DNA of 23,656 nucleotides, from the NCBI GenBank assembly GCA_039029915.1, contig JBCCFD010000075.1, positions 1-23,656 of the forward strand, read 5' to 3'. The position numbers and the translations under genes were made by a program. The stretch comes from QQUD01 sp039029915 (GTDB taxonomy: Bacteria > Chloroflexota > Anaerolineae > Promineifilales > Promineifilaceae). Below the pieces are notes generated by a model. That model worked only from the letters and a program-made list of their open reading frames with translations. It did not search any database and was not told the origin of the DNA. Positions 21,498 through 23,656 of this stretch are shown one piece after another. Numbering within the stretch: the first letter of the stretch is position 1; each line of letters starts with the position of its first letter.

Positions 21498-23656
21498 ATG
21501 TCAAAAGCTGAGGCGCAAATCAATAAAACCGCCGTTCGCCAACTGCTCAAGCTATGGGAGTCTCCAATTCGGTTAGCGCAACATCCATTAGCAAAACGGC
21601 CGTTTATTGCCATCCAAGTGGCTCAATCGAATTTACCATCCACACAGCTCACGATTGGGTTAGCCGTTAAAGAGCTTCTCAACGATGCCATCCAAGCGCT
21701 TCGCCCGACAACAGGCACGCCTAACCCGCAAGCCCGCGAGTGGCGTCCCTTTTTGATTGTGACCCAGCGCTACTGCTTAGGGCGTCTGCCAGAGTGGATT
21801 ATGGTGGAGCTGAGCATCTCTCAACGCACGTTTTATCGGGAGCTTGAAGTAGGGTTATCTCAGCTGGTCGGTTATCTCCAGCAGCACGAATTGAGCACGG
21901 TTGATAATACGGCCGTTGCCCGAACAGTTCCGGCTACCCTATTCGACACCCCCGCCTTACCAAATCAACCCCTCTTAGGACGAAAAAGCCTCATGACTGA
22001 GGTGAAAAATCAGCTCTTATCAGGTAAGACACGCATCGTCGCCCTCTATGGCTTGCCCGGCGTGGGAAAAAGCAGCGTTGTCCTGCAACTGGCCCACAAA
22101 ACGTCAATCCGCCACCGTTTCAAAGATGGGGTCATTTGGGTCGGTGTGGGTCCCAGTCCAGATTTATCGGCCCTTTTAGGGGGTATTGCTCAACACGTAG
22201 GATTGTCTAAGTCACAAATTGCTCAGGCCAATACAGTAGATACCCTAGTTCAGCGCATTCGCGAACGCATACAAGATCAGCAGCTTCTGTTTATCCTTGA
22301 CGACGTTTGGTCTGATGACATTGGCCAGCTTTTACTGTTAGGAGGGGTGCAGTCAGTTCATCTGTTGACTATGCGACAGCCTGAGGTTGCTTTATCTTTA
22401 GCGGGGCCATGGGTCACGGCCGTTTCAGCTTTAGACACGGCCTCTAGCCGAAAATTGCTCCAGCAGTTGCTCCCCGCAAATAATCACCTTGAGGAAGATG
22501 TCGCATGGTTATTTGACTGGGCTGGCGGATTACCATTAGCACTGCTTGTGCTAGGTCGCTATTTAAACAAGCAGGCCTATACGGGTCAATCCATACGCTG
22601 GCAAAAGGCAATGGCCGATCTACAAAATCGTCGCACGCGCCTACAGCTCAAAACGGCCCACACCCCGCTCATCGATATTGTAGGCTTGAGCCTAGATGGG
22701 TTGGAAGCAGATGTTTTTAAACCATTGACACAACTGTGCCAGCTTCCTCCACAGCCTAACAGCTTTTCATTGGAAACGGCCGTTGCGATAGCTCAAATGA
22801 CAGACACTATGCTGTATAGCTTGATTGACCAAGGGTTAATTGCGGTACAAAACGATGAGCGGCTTTCGATTCACCAAGTTATTCATGATGTCATTTTGGA
22901 GCGTACGAGCACCCCACTCAACCCAACTCCCTTTATTAAACATTTTGCGCTCTGGTGCGAGCAGAACCCAGCCAACTTCTTAGCCTTGGATATCGAGCGG
23001 CTTAATATTGAAGCGGCTTTAGCCTATGCATTCAAACACAAGCAGATTGAACCCATTAGCCAGATTTTAATCGTGATGACACGCTATTGGATTGACCGAG
23101 GACGGGCAGACTTTGCATCAACACAGATAGCCCAAGCCTCATTATTAACACAAGAATTGAATCACCCCACGGCAGAGGCGCGACTGGCGGTGTGCCACGG
23201 CCGTTTAGCGGATTGGCAACAAGAATCAGAAGCCGCCCTGAAATATTTTCAGCAGGGTTGGGAAATGGCTGAAACGCTAAAGTTACCTCAGGTCGCCTTG
23301 ACCAGTCGGGTCGCCGCCCTCCAAAATTGCCTCCGACATGGGCGTACCCAACAAGCATCGAGCATTGGCCAGCAAATTGCAGATCAGATGGCGCATATTT
23401 CAGATGCTCGCTGGCAAGCATCAGCTTATCTTAGCTTGAGCGCCGAAACCTATTTCCGAAGTGATTACGAGAAATCATTTGAGTATGTCAAAAAAGCGCG
23501 AACGCTTTATGAGTCAGTTGGGGAAACGGCCGTTTTAGCGAGCATCTTTCAAAATCTCGGCGCCTTAGCCGTCGAGCTCGGCCGCTACGATGTTGCCTTT
23601 ACACAGTATGAGGTCGCCTTAGAACACGCCCATCAGAGCGGAAATCAGGCCAAAGA
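21498..23656 (+). CDS. STAND/NB-ARC NTPase with N-terminal HTH and TPR, 3' end outside window
   Basis: The frame is open from the ATG at 21498 to the end of the window (719 complete codons, no stop), so the C-terminus is missing. Residues 1-140 form a small domain with an HTH-like stretch at 106-123 (SISQRTFYRELEVGLSQL). The NB-ARC-type ATPase follows: Walker A G185-L-P-G-V-G-K-S, Walker B L-F-I-L-D268-D269-V-W, and the G344-L-P-L-A helix motif. A winged-helix segment (about 400-465) includes L-I-D-Q-G-L-I and I-H-Q-V-I-H-D-V. From about 480 the sequence is helical and TPR-like (A-A-L-K-Y-F-Q-Q-G, Y-x-K-S-F-E-Y-V-K-K-A). Such proteins are ATP-driven switches used in regulation and in anti-phage or cell-death signalling. 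With no effector domain in view, a regulator is as likely as a defence protein. Confidence 0.9.
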   Translation, partial: MSKAEAQINKTAVRQLLKLWESPIRLAQHPLAKRPFIAIQVAQSNLPSTQLTIGLAVKELLNDAIQALRPTTGTPNPQAREWRPFLIVTQRYCLGRLPEWIMVELSISQRTFYRELEVGLSQLVGYLQQHELSTVDNTAVARTVPATLFDTPALPNQPLLGRKSLMTEVKNQLLSGKTRIVALYGLPGVGKSSVVLQLAHKTSIRHRFKDGVIWVGVGPSPDLSALLGGIAQHVGLSKSQIAQANTVDTLVQRIRERIQDQQLLFILDDVWSDDIGQLLLLGGVQSVHLLTMRQPEVALSLAGPWVTAVSALDTASSRKLLQQLLPANNHLEEDVAWLFDWAGGLPLALLVLGRYLNKQAYTGQSIRWQKAMADLQNRRTRLQLKTAHTPLIDIVGLSLDGLEADVFKPLTQLCQLPPQPNSFSLETAVAIAQMTDTMLYSLIDQGLIAVQNDERLSIHQVIHDVILERTSTPLNPTPFIKHFALWCEQNPANFLALDIERLNIEAALAYAFKHKQIEPISQILIVMTRYWIDRGRADFASTQIAQASLLTQELNHPTAEARLAVCHGRLADWQQESEAALKYFQQGWEMAETLKLPQVALTSRVAALQNCLRHGRTQQASSIGQQIADQMAHISDARWQASAYLSLSAETYFRSDYEKSFEYVKKARTLYESVGETAVLASIFQNLGALAVELGRYDVAFTQYEVALEHAHQSGNQAK

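Larger units (their letters stand above)
274..23534. repeat. Dispersed palindrome ACGGCCGT family, about 43 copies
   Basis: Hand count of exact ACGGCCGT; 42 of 43 copies are in genes, the exception being the copy at 4603. Start positions of the 8-mer include 274, 925, 2799, 3861, 4357, 6676, 7213, 7267, 7449, 8317, 8929, 9331, 9765, 10026, 10110, 10982, 12099, 12188, 12893, 12963, 13779, 15114, 15180, 17131, 17308, 17632, 18076, 18426, 18518, 19236, 19539, 19704, 20514, 20649, 21165, 21270, 21596, 21909, 22416, 22776, 23197 and 23526. About half are flanked by A and T to give AACGGCCGTT. Random expectation for an 8-mer is about 0.4 in this length. Confidence 0.85.

Noticed and set aside
23056..23421. 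121-codon minus-strand frame
   Set aside because: Lies wholly opposite the open STAND coding frame, whose motifs continue through it.
274..23534. CRISPR array or transposon explanation for the repeated palindrome
   Set aside because: Copies are single 8-10-base sites with irregular spacing inside genes, with no shared flanks, spacers or target duplications.

Overview
The window looks like chromosomal DNA of a Chloroflexota bacterium (Anaerolineae/Caldilineae-like), although no marker gene is present to prove it. This assignment is an inference from several things. There is a large STAND NTPase with an HTH-like N-terminus. Two secreted repeat proteins end in a short Tyr-Leu/Met-Pro tail. There is a QueA-like enzyme of the type shared with Actinobacteria, a moderate base composition, and many small simple-sequence tracts between genes. 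No rRNA, tRNA, CRISPR array, transposase or phage gene was seen.

Layout from left to right. Positions 1-2548 hold two plus-strand winged-helix proteins: a SalK-like multi-HTH protein cut off by the window start, and a protein with a C-terminal ArsR domain. Positions 2574-4529 hold a minus-strand pair, a QueA-like enzyme and a short-chain dehydrogenase (SDR). Positions 4974-6116 encode an AI-2E-family membrane protein and 6178-6942 (minus) methionine aminopeptidase. Positions 7132-10334 hold a two-component system: a NarL-type histidine kinase with an unusual C-terminal polytopic membrane domain, and its LuxR/NarL-type response regulator. Positions 10537-14256 hold four plus-strand enzymes: a SAM methyltransferase, a serine beta-lactamase-fold hydrolase, a THUMP-domain RNA methyltransferase of the YpsC/RlmL type, and a VOC-fold protein. 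Positions 14501-21376 are a minus-strand series: a PECR-like SDR, an MFS transporter, a secreted delta-60 repeat protein and a 1035-residue secreted FG-GAP/Calx-beta protein. From 21498 a divergent STAND (NB-ARC-type) NTPase with TPR-like C-terminus runs off the right end; 719 complete codons are inside the window.

The most striking signal is not a gene. The 8-bp palindrome ACGGCCGT, often extended to AACGGCCGTT, occurs about 43 times by hand count in 23.7 kb, where chance predicts fewer than one. It lies almost entirely inside coding sequence, in many unrelated genes and on both strands. In coding frame it reads Thr-Ala-Val about 30 times, (Asn/Asp/His)-Gly-Arg 9 times and Arg-Pro 3 times. 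This resembles the HIP1 highly iterated palindrome of cyanobacteria but with a different sequence. A second dispersed element, around CTTCGACAGGCTCAG, sits twice inside the kinase ATP-lid region and again in nearby DNA. Short AT-rich tandem tracts lie just before many start codons.

Functionally most genes are housekeeping or stand-alone enzymes. The clearest working unit is the kinase/regulator pair. The two secreted beta-propeller-like proteins probably act at the cell surface.
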